Source of the DNA: Zoroaster sp. YZ-2022
Lineage: Eukaryota; Echinodermata; Asteroidea; Forcipulatida; Zoroasteridae
Length of the DNA: 64,000 nucleotides
Direction: 5' to 3'
NCBI GenBank assembly: GCA_029582265.1
Contig: CM055820.1
Location: forward strand, 20,869,756-20,933,755
A model generated the notes under the pieces. The model made no database searches and was not told the DNA's origin. It saw only the letters and a program-made list of their open reading frames with translations. Below are positions 1 through 10,882 of the stretch, one piece after another. Position 1 is the stretch's first letter; each line of letters begins with the position of its first letter. A program made the position numbers and the translations under genes.

Positions 1-343
1 AGGATTTGTTTATGCCCATAGCAATGAGAAGTGCCACAAATGCCATCATTTCTGGAATGTTGGTTGGGTGCCAGGAGAATTGATCATGATTTAAGTCTAT
101 TGTTTGCTGCGCATAGCGATTTGTCTCGTCGACGAGCATATTCCACACGAGTTGACAAAAATACAGCTTGAAGATCTCCACTGCCGACAGTGTGGCAAAG
201 TCGCCGGTGGGGCCAGAATTTCCAGTGAACTGCACAGTCCCACAGTCGTAATGGTCTCGTCGTTCCCAACCGGATCGGAAATCTAATTTTTCTGTCGTCC
301 TCCTTGATCTCGGCCGGCTATCACCTTGGTAGGTACATGTAGG
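1..343 (-). CDS. piggyBac-type transposase, N-terminal exon (partial, runs off the left edge)
   Basis: Read on the minus strand, this stretch is open from a splice acceptor (pyrimidine-rich tract then cag, AG at 345-344) to the window edge. The peptide has a basic start, then WERRDHYDCG, a G-rich loop, and the hallmark helix of the DDE_Tnp_1_7 (piggyBac/PGBD) domain: LYFCQLVWNMLVDETNRYAQ, followed by FSWHPTNIPEMMAFVALLIAMGI. The 'ETNRYA' and 'W.PT...EM..F..LLI.MGI' motifs define the N-terminal part of this family. The catalytic Asp residues would lie beyond the window. The exon starts in phase 0. It may belong with the TTAA-bounded piggyBac end and acidic first exon near 12.2-12.67 kb, on the same strand and in a compatible phase. 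I see no stop in the visible part, so I cannot tell an intact element, a domesticated PGBD gene or a relic apart. Confidence 0.72.
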
Positions 344-345
344 CT

Positions 346-1870
346 GCAACAGAAAAACAAGGCAAATGAGGATTAATCTCGGTCTTACATTTAATATCTC
401 AATGCTACTTTGCTGCATGTGCACAGGCCACAGGGGGTCATGCACAAAATGAATATTGTACTGAGAAAAGAAATATGACGGCTTCCATATCCACTCTCCA
501 AAACTCGTTGCCGATAAATGTTCGTTTTAATGTGGGATTGTGAAAGTGAATTCCCCCAACTTCTTGTGTCATATGACTTATATAAGGGCCTTTCGAATAC
601 GAGGCTATATTTTTGGAAGCTTGAGACTAAGAGTGCATTTTCAGCTTGTTGACGCTAAATAGCACGACTGGCTATGGGTGGATGCTAAAATTTCTATGCT
701 ATATCTATACTTCAACTTGCTGTTTCAATGAACACAAATAGGCCTATTACACACACAATATTTTCATACACATTCATTGCCTATAAATGTGGTATTAACT
801 TGAAGCTCTTGATGAATCATGGGGTTTACATCAAAGACCATGAAAATTGGTCAATGCGTTCCCGAGTTAGTCATTTAAAGTTTTTAAAAAATCACTCCAA
901 TCTGCCGCAAATGGTTAAAAAAGGCCAAAATGGTGTTTTTCCAGATTTTGACCCACATTTTTTCTCACTACATGACTAACAATTTTGTTTTAACAGTTGC
1001 TTTGTGTAAAGTGACATGAATTGATGAACACAAGCCAAAATTGAGAATTTCTGATAATCCGTTGAGAATATCTCGCGCAGCAAAAATGCCAAATTAAGCA
1101 GATTTGGGAAAAGGCATATAAGGAAATGTTGAAAAAATTACTAAGTCCACCTAATTAATATGCGTAATTATCATATCTCAGGTTCAAGACAAGATATTGG
1201 AATGAAATTTGTTATGTGGGCTATTTGTCCTAAAAAGAATCATGTCAAACAAACAAAAATTAAATATTGCATAAATTATGCAAATTAGCTATTTACTCAT
1301 TAATTTGATTATTATGCAAATTAGGGGCATTGTTTTTTATTCAAAGTTTATAATATGATAATTTGATGAATAACAGGTAAGTGTTTTAAGTTTCATGGAA
1401 ATTGACTCACGCATTTGCAAATTACAGGCATTTGCTTTTCAACTTATTCAAATTTTTACTTATTCAAATTGACGCCTCATTATGTATGCGAAAATTTTCA
1501 CATATTACAACTCATTGATTTAGGTACACATAACCACTGAATTTTGGCAGTACTATGTATATTTAAATGTTAAGAGATTAAATTTAAAGTGAGAATGTTA
1601 TTTTTCATTATGCAAATTAGCTGTTGCCATAGTAACTGTATGCTTTGACCTAATTAAATATGCGCATACTAGGAAACTGGGCTATAACAATAACAGAAAG
1701 GGATTTGATGCAATCAACTGGTTCAATTAAATTCACAAAAATTGGGACATGTTGGTGGTAGGTTTCATCCCTCTAACATGCAAGTCCCTTCCAAGAGGAA
1801 ACATTTTTCTGTAAGTATTTCTACTGGATACTCAAAAAGCAGATTTTGTTATACCTTGATTTTTATGTTT
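346..1870. other. AT-rich intergenic or intronic stretch, no gene seen
   Basis: No convincing coding segment. The 83- and 90-codon open stretches here lack domain-like composition. The stretch holds at least three copies of an ATTATGCAAATTAG motif (about 1277, 1311 and 1608) and related AT-rich phrases, suggesting an old AT-rich repeat. Confidence 0.4.
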
Positions 1871-2005
1871 TTACAGAACTTCCAGACAATTGTCGTCCCA
1901 TTCTTTTTGCAATGGATACGAGTACAGTTCCTTCACCTTGTCATACATGATGGTGTAAAATGTAAGGCCCTTCTCAAGGTCATTCCTGTCATTTTCATCC
2001 ATATA
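1871..2005 (-). pseudogene. In-frame 44-codon continuation after the stop of the transposase-like ORF
   Basis: Directly after the TAA at 2008-2006, the same minus-strand frame stays open for 44 more codons to a TAA at 1873-1871. The peptide looks like real protein (MDENDRNDLEKGL, then FYTIMYDKVKELYSYPL, then EWDDNCLEVL). This suggests the upstream stop is a recent nonsense change or base error and that the true C-terminus is here. Readthrough is the less likely alternative. Confidence 0.45.
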
Positions 2006-5000
2006 TTATTCTAAGTCTCTCTCTGTGCTAACTCGAAGAACAATACCGGTGTATGAGACAAGTCGCTTCCCCCCTTCTGGTAGAAATTTGTGCTTTATTC
2101 GTTTTTTGATTATATTATCCTCAGGAAAGGGCAACTTTCGTTTTGTGCATTTCAATTTATTCAGCAGAGACTCTTTTAATTTTATCCGGCTTTGCTCTTT
2201 GTCGGCTGAGCTTGTTGAAGGTTGTGTATCATGAACTTCATTTGTCATTTGGAGCTGTGTTATTGCTTGTTTTAAATTTGTTTGAAGCTGTTCATTTGAG
2301 AGAGGTTGTCCTGCCTTGGTTTTGTAAAAAAGGGTACCGTTTACCACACCTCTATTAATCGCTTTGAAATAATCTAACTGTGATAACAGTGCAGCTTTCA
2401 ATGTTGATTTATTATTTATGTTTTCTACCATTCTATCTACAGCATCTGGAGTTGAACAGGGGCCCTGACACAATTTGTTGACAAGTTCTGTTGCAGCAAC
2501 AGTCGAAGTGACCAACTTGCGCTTTCTTTCCTCTCTGGCTTCATGCCGTCTTTGCATGATGTCATCCTGCTCAGCTGTTATCTTTTTTTTTTTTTCCTGA
2601 TATGATTTCACAATTTCTTTTCTTTTCTTTGTTGCAGATTTGATGAGTTTCAGTTTTTCCTCTTCGCTACAAGTTTCCAAGTATTCCATTGTCTTATTTT
2701 GAGTCCAGAGGAGGATTCCTTGCATTGCAAGGGCAGTCATGTTGGGACTTTTTCGTTTCAAAAAGTCAAGACCTGCAAATACACGTTCTGCTGAAACATT
2801 GTCCTTGGGACATGTTGATGTTTGATCACGAATGTTTTGGCTCACATTGTTATGTTTACCACCCGGGAGATGGTCTTCTAATTGTCTCTTGGTGCAGACA
2901 TACAAGTTGTGAAGGATGATGATCAGAGCTTGTTTTGTGAGAAAGTCCAAGCTCTCATCAACTGGTTTATATAGTGCTCTGTGCACCTCATCATCTTCTG
3001 GTGGAATATCAGTAAACAAGACAGCAGTGTCATCAAGGAGTTGTTGCGGATCCTCCATATGCTCAATAATAAAGTCATGGAGCCTGGTGTAGTACTTATC
3101 TGTGTCCATGATGTGGCCTTTCTTTTCCACCATCTTCATGAGTGGTGTAGAGATGTGAACACATATTATACCCATTGCTCTGATTCCACCAACAATTATA
3201 CTGTCCTGTAAGTCCCACAAGACAGACTTGATGAGTGTGTTTTTCTGTTTATTTGGTGGAAGTCTTTCATGAACACCTGTGAAGTGGTTATTTACATGAT
3301 GGAAATAAGTTGATGCAGAATTTTCAAATGGAACGTTGAACCTATTTCCTCTATATGCTTTGAGTTTACTTTGTTGATTTAAGTAGATGTTGAATTCTGT
3401 TGGGCAGCCAGCCTGTGGGTGTGCATCTGGTCCAAACGCTTCTGATATAGACCGAACTGCCAGAAGTGTGGCTGATTCTCCCTTTCTGCTCCAAAGCATG
3501 TGTTTTTCCCTGCCAAGCTTTTGTTCCCCACTCTCCACTTCCTCCCATGCAGCTAGAGCAGCACCAGCATATTCTTGGAAATTCAAGATGAGATGTTTAC
3601 CACAATATAAATCATTTACTCTTGTCATTTCCGTCTGTAATTCAGCACTCATTTGTTTCCAATTTGACACAGTTGACTCAAGAACCTTTTTTCTCCATTC
3701 TTCCAACAGTTTGACAAACTTCTTATTTACTACACACCTATCAGTCATTGTGTTTTTAACTTTGAGGAGAAGTTCTTTCATTTTTTTCTCTGATTCAAGA
3801 CTATTCAAATTCTCTAAGGATAGCAATTCTTTTACAGCTGCAATTGCCTCTTGAAGCAAAGTTTCTCCTGTTTCAGTAGACACTTCAGACAGCCCCAATC
3901 CGTATGTTCCAGAGTCTGTTGAAGCTAACATTGTTACAAAGGACTTGTGCTTCTTTGAAGTACCGTCTGTGTGCAGAGTAACGGGTGTCTTGCTCTTAGC
4001 AATAGCCTCTTTGGCAACATGCTTTGATAAGAGGGCCTGTTCAAATGCCATGTATCTAATACATGTTGGTTTGGGGAGCCTACCACAGTCCAGACCAGTT
4101 ATTTGTTTCAGAACAAGTTTGATGATGTCCGAAACATTTTTCGAACTTACACCACGTGATATCAACTCATAACAAACAACTCTGATGTCGCTGGAGTAAG
4201 CACCATCTTCAAATGATGTGATTGCTTTATTTCCCATTATTTCATCAAGTTGGCAATGGAGATATTGATTTTCAGTTTCTAAATTCTTCATTTTCTCCTT
4301 CAGCTGAAGGTTACTTGCATCCAAATTCTTCTCAGCTTTGGTTCTCATATTCATATTGTGCCTAATTTGTTCTGTCCTGTTTTTTTTAATTCGTCTCAGG
4401 TCAGCTACCGTGTTGCTTAGGTCACTTACATCCTTTTGAAGCTTTCCAACTCGCTCTCTTTCCTCAGCTAACTTTTTTTTGAGTTATTCATTCGGCGCAT
4501 CACATTTGCTCTCTTTAAAGATCGCATTTCCTTCATTAGCTGTTCATTTAGTTCATTCGCTTTTTTCACCTGTTTCTCATATTTTGAACACTGCTTTTTA
4601 TGTTCGTTTTCCGTCTTCTTCATGGTTACTTCCGTTTCTCTCACTTGTTGTTGAGATTTTCTGCACAACAATTCATTTTCTTTTAAGTCCGTTTCAGTTT
4701 GTTGCAGCTGTTGTTTCACTTTTGCATTCTCTTGTTTCTCCTCTTCAAGAAGTTCATGCAAATTCGCTATAGTGTCACCATGACTCCTGAGTAAGTAAGA
4801 GGTTTGAAGGACTGGTTCAATTTGTTCTGCAGGTTCTCTGGCACCTGAATCAACATTTTCACTGAGAATGATTGAGGCCTCATCTTTTTCAACTTCCTCA
4901 TCTGCTTGGATCTTTTTGTTTGTTGCTTTTTTCTTTGTAGGCAAAATGTATTCTACCTGTAGAAATTTCCTTTTTTCCACATTTACTTTTTCTTCTTCTT

Positions 5001-5487
5001 TGGTTGGCAAGAGCCAACCAGCTGCTTCGCACTGTTCCAATGGAAGGGGTTTCATTCACGTCTGACGGAAAGAGCTTTTTCCACCAGAGGAGGACATTCT
5101 CCCAAGAAACTTGATGTCTCGATCTATAGTGAAACAATTCCACAACAATGCCGTTTGTGATGGTTGGTTGGTGTATAGGTGGTTCATTAAAACCACAGAG
5201 CCATTCAACATTAATTCCTGCAGCATCACATGCAGATCCAATTTGCACATTGTGACTTGTGTATGGCTCTTGGAGAAGTTGAACGTCATTTACTGCCTCT
5301 GCATGATTGACACGACACTTGATTTTACACAGGAGGCCGTGTATATTTGTTGGTACTGGAACCCCCAAAGTCTTTAGCACCCTCGGAAATGTTTTCCTGT
5401 ATGACAGCTGTGGGTTGTCTAGGCAAATCCTTCTTATGCATTCAAGTAATGCATATGTACATACAGAAAAATCCTTCAGCCAGTGAT
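2006..5487 (-). CDS. Transposase-derived protein (hAT-like RNase H fold), main exon with two frame changes
   Basis: On the minus strand the exon starts after an acceptor at 5490-5488 and completes the split codon left by the exon at 7380-7278. Three open frames follow. 5487 to about 4900 encodes an N-terminal region with 'VLLWWKKLFP'. About 5055-4471 is charged coiled coil. 4486-2006 continues the coiled coil and then the large domain (782 codons from the ATG at 4354). The second change falls on a run of eight T at 4473-4480, where the coiled coil continues smoothly in the next frame; the first is somewhere in 5055-4898. The large domain has hAT-like signs: TDGTSKKHKSF (first Asp strand), TDRCVVNKKF, CGKHLILN (C..H pattern), and a C-terminal DNVSAERVFAGLDFLKRKS resembling the hAT dimerisation region. 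The basic tail looks nuclear. Family placement is inference; no terminal repeats were found, so it may be domesticated. Confidence 0.6.
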
Positions 5488-5747
5488 CTAAATATTTCAA
5501 AAATAGTGACAAAAGAAGGCAATTACTAACACTGTACAAACATGTTGGAATGGAGACTATAATCAACATAAATATCCAAAAAAATAATAATGTATTATCA
5601 AATTAAAAAAAGAAAGTAGCATGAATCATAATGGCATTTCAAATTAATAAATTTAACTAAGAACATAGCATCTAGGCCTACATGTATCTAGTAATGGTAA
5701 GAATGAAAAAATGAATAAATAAACTACTTATTTCGCTTATTACTAAA
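5488..5747. other. AT-rich intron sequence of the transposase-derived gene
   Basis: Follows the acceptor at 5490-5488 on the minus strand. No feature beyond the 8-bp target duplication copy at 5740-5747. Confidence 0.45.
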
Positions 5748-6220
5748 TAGGCTTGGGCGATGACACGATAATATCGAATATCGCAAATTTTTTGTTCATT
5801 CGATTATGATATCGAGAACTTTACAAATTCTCCAGATATCGGCAAATCGCGATGAAAAAATATATCGCAATAAAAAAATATATATCGCGAAGAAAAAAAT
5901 ATATCGTGATTAAAAAAAATCCTCGATTGTCAGTTGTGTCAGAAATTCCATGGAAAAAACTTAGGAAGTCTTCAGCTTTCGGAAGTGAGAAACAAAATGA
6001 ACTACTTCTGGCCATGGTGCACTAGTGAACGCTGCGATTCCACATGTCTCTCCGGTAAGCACTGGCAATTTATTGCGACTCGTGTTTATGGGTACATTCC
6101 TGTTATTATCGGCTCTAAAGCACTCATGCGTGAAAATAAATAAACGCGATATTATCGGAAATTGCGATATATGTTTGACGATATATCGTGGATGAAAAAT
6201 ATCGATATCGCCCAAGCCCA
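5748..6220. mobile_element. hAT-type MITE, 473 bp, with 8-bp target duplication
   Basis: The ends are inverted repeats: TAGGCTTGGGCGAT at 5748 and ATCGCCCAAGCCCA at 6207-6220. The 8-bp direct repeat TTACTAAA flanks it exactly (5740-5747 and 6221-6228), the target size of hAT transposons. The interior is rich in ATATCG phrases and is strongly self-complementary near the ends. It encodes no transposase. It lies in the intron of the minus-strand transposase-derived gene. Confidence 0.85.
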
Positions 6221-6228
6221 TTACTAAA

Positions 6229-7277
6229 GATATTTTCCTTTATCATGTTTTCTCAGAAAGCTATTGGCTGAAACAAGAGTTTGTCTTCCTTTAATAATTT
6301 TGGGTCAACAACTTTGTATGTGTTCAGCCCTGTTCATGTCTCACGCGAATACAAATTATGCAAAAAGTTGCAAAAGTTGAGCACAGTTGAAATGGGAGAA
6401 TAATTTGCCTCAAATTTATGTCAAATTTGTTTTTGCCTGAAGTATGAAACAGTCTATTTATTTAGAAAATTATAACATGTGTCCCAAAAAGACTACAACA
6501 AAATACAAAATTATTTGAAAACAAAGAAACAACTCACCAATTCAAGAAATTAATAATAAATAGGACATCTTCGCTAAACACGTGAACTCAAACAGAAAGG
6601 TAACAATGTTGATAAACTGTAATGTAAACTAAAATTTCTGGAAACAAAAATTAATTTAAATACAAGAACACAATGTTAGTTTACAATTATAAAGTAACTT
6701 TAACAAAAATAAATTGAACTCCAAGGCCCTGAATGTTGTTTAATTTGAGTAGTGAAGGTAGCTCTTTAGCTACTGTTGCTCATGGAGGAAATTTCCCTAA
6801 TTAAAAAATGATCTGGGTTTTTAAAATAATTGCCAAGACAGTTTGTTTCGAATTGTCTGTGGGAGCATGGTGGGAGTAAGTTGTACACACAGAATGGCCA
6901 ACCTTTGTTGTGAACGCAGAGAAATGGTAAGTACTTCTGTTTGATGTACCCTTTGCTTCAGAAAAAAAATTCTGTGCGTTGGCTGTGCAACGATGTTCAT
7001 GTATTCATACAACAGTCGTCAAGTAGAAGCGCCCAATAGGACATGTGACAACACGCACTCTAGTACTAACACAATATACATATCATGGGACCATTGCGCA
7101 TCGACGCGACACAGCCGTTATTTATTGTGCCACCCCTCCCCATTCCAACCGTTTCTCATAAAAAGTATCAATCATCTTGGCAAATTTGTGAGGTTATTTT
7201 CGGGAAATATCAGAATATTTACGTATCAAAATTATCCCCAGTTGTTCCCCGGAATAAACTGTCATAGTTTATCTTAC
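6229..7277. other. Intron remainder of the transposase-derived gene
   Basis: AT-rich, with no recognised feature or coding segment. It ends at the donor GTAAGAT read on the minus strand at 7277-7271. Confidence 0.4.
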
Positions 7278-7380
7278 CTGGGCATCTATCGTCTCGTAAA
7301 AGTTGTTGCAACTCATCGGAAGTCCACCCCGTTGCTGGGAGCAATTGTGTGAGTTGTGCGTTCATGGCGTTGGCGTCCAT
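7278..7380 (-). CDS. First coding exon of the transposase-derived gene
   Basis: An ATG at 7380 in a good context (GTCATGG) opens a 34-codon segment, MDANAMNAQLTQLLPATGW then TSDELQQLLRDDRCP, ending exactly at a canonical donor CAG|GTAAGAT (exon end 7278). The exon leaves one base (G), and the acceptor at 5490-5488 supplies AT, so the joined codon is GAT (Asp) and the reading runs on as HWLKDFSVCTY in the open frame of the main exon. Donor, acceptor and phase agree, which is good evidence that the gene is spliced. The 1790-bp intron contains a hAT MITE. Confidence 0.62.
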
Positions 7381-8263
7381 GACGAGTGTGTCTCCAGTCA
7401 ATTAAATTGTTTTCCGCAACTTCTTCTCGTTGGGGCTCCGACTTGCACTCAAGATTTTGCACAGATTTTTGAAGGACATTATGGAGTAACTTTTCTACTT
7501 TATATCAGTGGTTACAATTTTTCTCTAGGACAAACAATTCGTAAGTAACACTGCGTTTAGTTATTTTTTTTGGACTGGTCTCAAACGTTTTAAATCGGCG
7601 GGAAATCTTTTTTAGAGGGTACGTCACTAGGGTTAAAGGTCATATGTACCTTATTTAGAAGTATCATTGCCATACAAGGAGTGCAAGTCGACGCCAAGAC
7701 GATTTTAAAATAGGGAGATTTTGCAATGGATTTAGAGAGCCGTGGACGTTGAGGGTGAACGCCGCGTAGCGGAAAAATGCAACTTTACCCGGCGTGGGGT
7801 TTTTCTTTTAGTTTACATTTAAGGATAATAATGCTTATGTTATAGGCCTATATTGAAATATAATGATGACTTTATCAATGAAAGAACACACTCATGACAC
7901 AAGCAAAAATAATCATAAATGGAGAGACGTGGACACGGGAGCTAGACGGAGTTTTCCCACCTCGGGAATTTTTAACTTTTTAATCGCCTTTTTTCTCCTT
8001 TTTTTATTGACCATCCTTGTTTTTTAACCGTATACGATTGTTTTAAGTTTCTTCAAGAATCGGTCTTTGGATTTATTTTTAGTTCGTCGTTCCGATTTTT
8101 GATGTTTTTAACCTGTTTTTGATTGTACTGTGACTGTATGTACTGTGAATTACATGTCGGCCATTTTTAATTGATTTCAACGTACGTCACTACGTGTTTA
8201 ACCATACGGATCTGCCAAGAACATCAATTCCTTATTTTGTTTACTGCAATACTGGATACCAGG
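7381..8263. other. Divergent upstream region between the minus-strand gene and the CR1-like ORF
   Basis: Holds the likely promoter of the minus-strand gene and the 5' untranslated part of the LINE. The exact 5' end of the LINE is not visible. No other coding segment was seen. Confidence 0.4.
7595..7605. promoter_or_regulatory. E2F-like site upstream of the minus-strand gene
   Basis: TCGGCGGGAAA resembles the E2F consensus TTTSGCGSGAAA and lies about 215 bp upstream of the ATG at 7380. A match this short can be chance. Confidence 0.18.
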
Positions 8264-10882
8264 ATGAATTTCAACATAAGTCTTTTTGCTGTTGGTCTGT
8301 TACTGCTTGCCCGAAATTGTGTCAGAGGATGTGAAATTGTAAGTAAAACTGAGGGGTCGGTGTTTAGGCCAGTATGCACTTCATGCATGGAGATCAACCA
8401 TCAAGCTATTTATGCAGCATCTGTTCTCCCTCGTCAAACATTTGTCAAAACATTGCGTAACTCCAAAGAATTATCTTGGTTACATATTCTGATAATTGGT
8501 ATGGGAAATGACATTAATATAAACCCGGGTCCTTCATCTGCTCCATTTACATCATGTACCCAATCTGACGACGCACCATGTGCAATCTGTGGAGACGAGG
8601 TGGGCCACCATCCAGTTAAGGGCATTCAATGTGATGCATGTAAAAAATGGAATCATGCTTCTTGCATCAACATGGGTAGTAAAACTTACTACTTTCTTGC
8701 TAATACAAGCATTTCTTGGATTTGTGATGGCTGTGGTCAGCCAAATTACTCGCGATCATCGCCATTTTGTGACACTATTTTAATTGAGTCTAACAATCCG
8801 TTCAGTCTGCTTGTCTGTGATCAATCACTTAGTGATGAACAACCACTGGCGTCTTCGTCGCCCAAGCCGTCAAAATGTAGAGATCCTCAATCAGGATTAA
8901 CAAATAAACCCAAACCAAACAAAAGATCTACTAGAGCCAAAAAACTAACTGTTCTTAATATAAACTTCCAGAGTTTGAAAAACAAGACAACTGAACTTCA
9001 AGCACTCATTTTTGATCAAAATCCTGACATCATAATTGGGACAGAAACTTGGCTAAATGGCTCAATTCTCAACTCGGAGTTGTTCCCCCCTGATTTTGCA
9101 GTCTTTAGAAGGGATCGCCCTGATGGTTACGGCGGTGTTTTAATTGCCATCAAAAATCTTTCTGCCAACCTCATGGATGACCTCGAAACAGATTCTGAAT
9201 GCATTTGGGTCAGAGTGAACTGCAGCCCTAAGAAGAAAGTGTTCGTAGGAGCCTTTTATAACCCAGACTCCTCACATGGCCCTATCGACATGCTCAGTCT
9301 ATCATTGACTAAACTTCATCAGATGACGAAGGGCAATTGTGATATTTGGTTAGGAGGTGATTTTAATCTCAGAGACATCAATTGGAATGATCAATCTGTG
9401 ACCTTGGGGAGTGGTATTTCTACACAATGTAGGAAATTTATAGATATTTGCAATTCATTTAGTCTGGAACAACTAGTTACTGAACCCACGCGGGATAGCA
9501 GCATTTTAGATTTGTTTTTAGTGTCCAACCCTACAGCTGTAGAATCTGTATCCATCCTACCGGGCCTAGGAGATCACAGCATTGTGAAGGTTCACTTAAA
9601 TACTGGTTGTAGTACACCTAAACCAGTGCGACGTCATTTTTACCTTTACAATAAGGGGAACTTTGAAAATCTTCGAAGTGATCTGAAGGAGTTTGGTGTC
9701 AAATTCCTTCAGAGCCTACATCTTCATACAGTGGATGAAAATTGGATCTGCTTGAAAACTACTCTAAACTCACTAACCGATAAATATGTTCCATCTAAGT
9801 TAACTTCATCGAGATTTAACCTGCCTTGGTTTTCCCCTGCTCTTCGTCGTCAAAATAATAAACTTCAGAGACTGTACAACCGTCAACGCAAAACACAGTG
9901 TACTAGGGATACTCATCTATTCAAAAATGCTCGCAAGATCTACAAGAAAAATCTTAATAATGCACACCGGCAGTATGTATCTAACATGCTTGATGAAGAT
10001 CTACAACATAACCCAAAGAAATTCTGGAAATATGTGAAATCTAAACGAACAGACAGCACTGGAGTTCACCCTCTTAAAGACGGAAGTTGTACAGTGTCCG
10101 ATAACAAGGGCAAAGCAAACATCTTAAACTCCTTCTTCAAGTCGAATATTTCGTTCACACAGGAATCCAATGCGAATATCCCAAATTTGGACCAGGTCTA
10201 TCCTGACATCGAACCATTGGTGATCTCTACATCGGGTATCCAAAAACTTCTTCATGACATTAATCCATCCAAGGCATCAGGGCCAGACAATATACCAAAT
10301 CGCATGCTCAAAGAATGCAGTTCTGAACTTGCACCACTACTCTCAGCCCTCTTCAATCAATCCATAAATACTGGCGAACTCCCATCTGACTGGACAACTG
10401 CCAATGTGTCCCCTGTCTTCAAGAAGGGAAGTCGCAGTAACCCGTGTAATTACCGCCCAATATCATTAACTTCAGTTTTGTGCAAAACCCTTGAACATGT
10501 TATTCATCGCCATATCATGTTTCATCTTGAACAATACGACATACTCACCGACAATCAGCATGGTTTTAGAAAGAGGAGAAGCTGTGATACTCAGTTGCTT
10601 ATCACCATCAATGACATAGCAAAGTCTGTTGAAAATCGGAAACAAATCGATGCTATATTACTCGATTTCTCCAAAGCTTTCGACCGTGTCCCACACCAAA
10701 GACTTCTCGTTAAGTTGAGGCACTATGGTATCACTGGGAACATATATAAATGGGTCTCAAATTTCTTGACATCACGCACCCAAAAAGTTGTCCTTGAAGG
10801 AGAGGCTTCTGGTCTTGTTGACGTCATATCAGGAGTACCACAAGGCACAGTTTGGGGCCATTACTCTTCCTCTTATACGTGA
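8264..10882 (+). CDS. CR1-like retrotransposon polyprotein (finger, endonuclease, RT), frame lost at about 10852
   Basis: Open from the ATG at 8264. About residues 1-22 form a signal-like hydrophobic stretch (SLFAVGLLLLARNC). A 2A-like DININPGP follows at residues 83-90. A PHD-like C4HC3-type finger covers about 8579-8734 (CAICGDE, QCDACKKWNHASC, WICDGC). The AP endonuclease covers about 8940-9600 with its catalytic motifs in order: NINFQS, GTETWL, GGDFNLRDINW, SILDLFL and GDHS. The reverse transcriptase starts near 10200 with SGPDNIPNRMLKE, NYRPISLTS, HGFRKRRSCDTQL and motif A DFSKAFDRVPH. At about 10852 one base appears missing in GVPQGTV-LGPLLFLLY, so the frame ends at 10882 in a false tail. 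The element would reverse-transcribe its own RNA at nicked target DNA. Confidence 0.85.
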   Translation: MNFNISLFAVGLLLLARNCVRGCEIVSKTEGSVFRPVCTSCMEINHQAIYAASVLPRQTFVKTLRNSKELSWLHILIIGMGNDININPGPSSAPFTSCTQSDDAPCAICGDEVGHHPVKGIQCDACKKWNHASCINMGSKTYYFLANTSISWICDGCGQPNYSRSSPFCDTILIESNNPFSLLVCDQSLSDEQPLASSSPKPSKCRDPQSGLTNKPKPNKRSTRAKKLTVLNINFQSLKNKTTELQALIFDQNPDIIIGTETWLNGSILNSELFPPDFAVFRRDRPDGYGGVLIAIKNLSANLMDDLETDSECIWVRVNCSPKKKVFVGAFYNPDSSHGPIDMLSLSLTKLHQMTKGNCDIWLGGDFNLRDINWNDQSVTLGSGISTQCRKFIDICNSFSLEQLVTEPTRDSSILDLFLVSNPTAVESVSILPGLGDHSIVKVHLNTGCSTPKPVRRHFYLYNKGNFENLRSDLKEFGVKFLQSLHLHTVDENWICLKTTLNSLTDKYVPSKLTSSRFNLPWFSPALRRQNNKLQRLYNRQRKTQCTRDTHLFKNARKIYKKNLNNAHRQYVSNMLDEDLQHNPKKFWKYVKSKRTDSTGVHPLKDGSCTVSDNKGKANILNSFFKSNISFTQESNANIPNLDQVYPDIEPLVISTSGIQKLLHDINPSKASGPDNIPNRMLKECSSELAPLLSALFNQSINTGELPSDWTTANVSPVFKKGSRSNPCNYRPISLTSVLCKTLEHVIHRHIMFHLEQYDILTDNQHGFRKRRSCDTQLLITINDIAKSVENRKQIDAILLDFSKAFDRVPHQRLLVKLRHYGITGNIYKWVSNFLTSRTQKVVLEGEASGLVDVISGVPQGTVWGHYSSSYT
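8510..8533 (+). other. 2A-like peptide motif (DININPGP)
   Basis: The codons read D-I-N-I-N-P-G-P directly after a hydrophobic run (LHILIIGMGN). Ribosome-skipping 2A sequences follow D-V/I-E-x-N-P-G-P, and such motifs are known at the N-termini of some CR1/L1-type elements of sea urchin and amphioxus. Here the Glu is Asn, which may weaken skipping. Confidence 0.6.

Noticed and set aside
3387..3854. 155-codon plus-strand ORF
   Set aside because: Shadow of the minus-strand transposase-derived ORF, with no domain resemblance.
4898..5055. Two overlapping readings of the transposase-derived exon as separate genes
   Set aside because: Both belong to one minus-strand coding region with a frame change; separate genes would need promoters and stops that are not seen.
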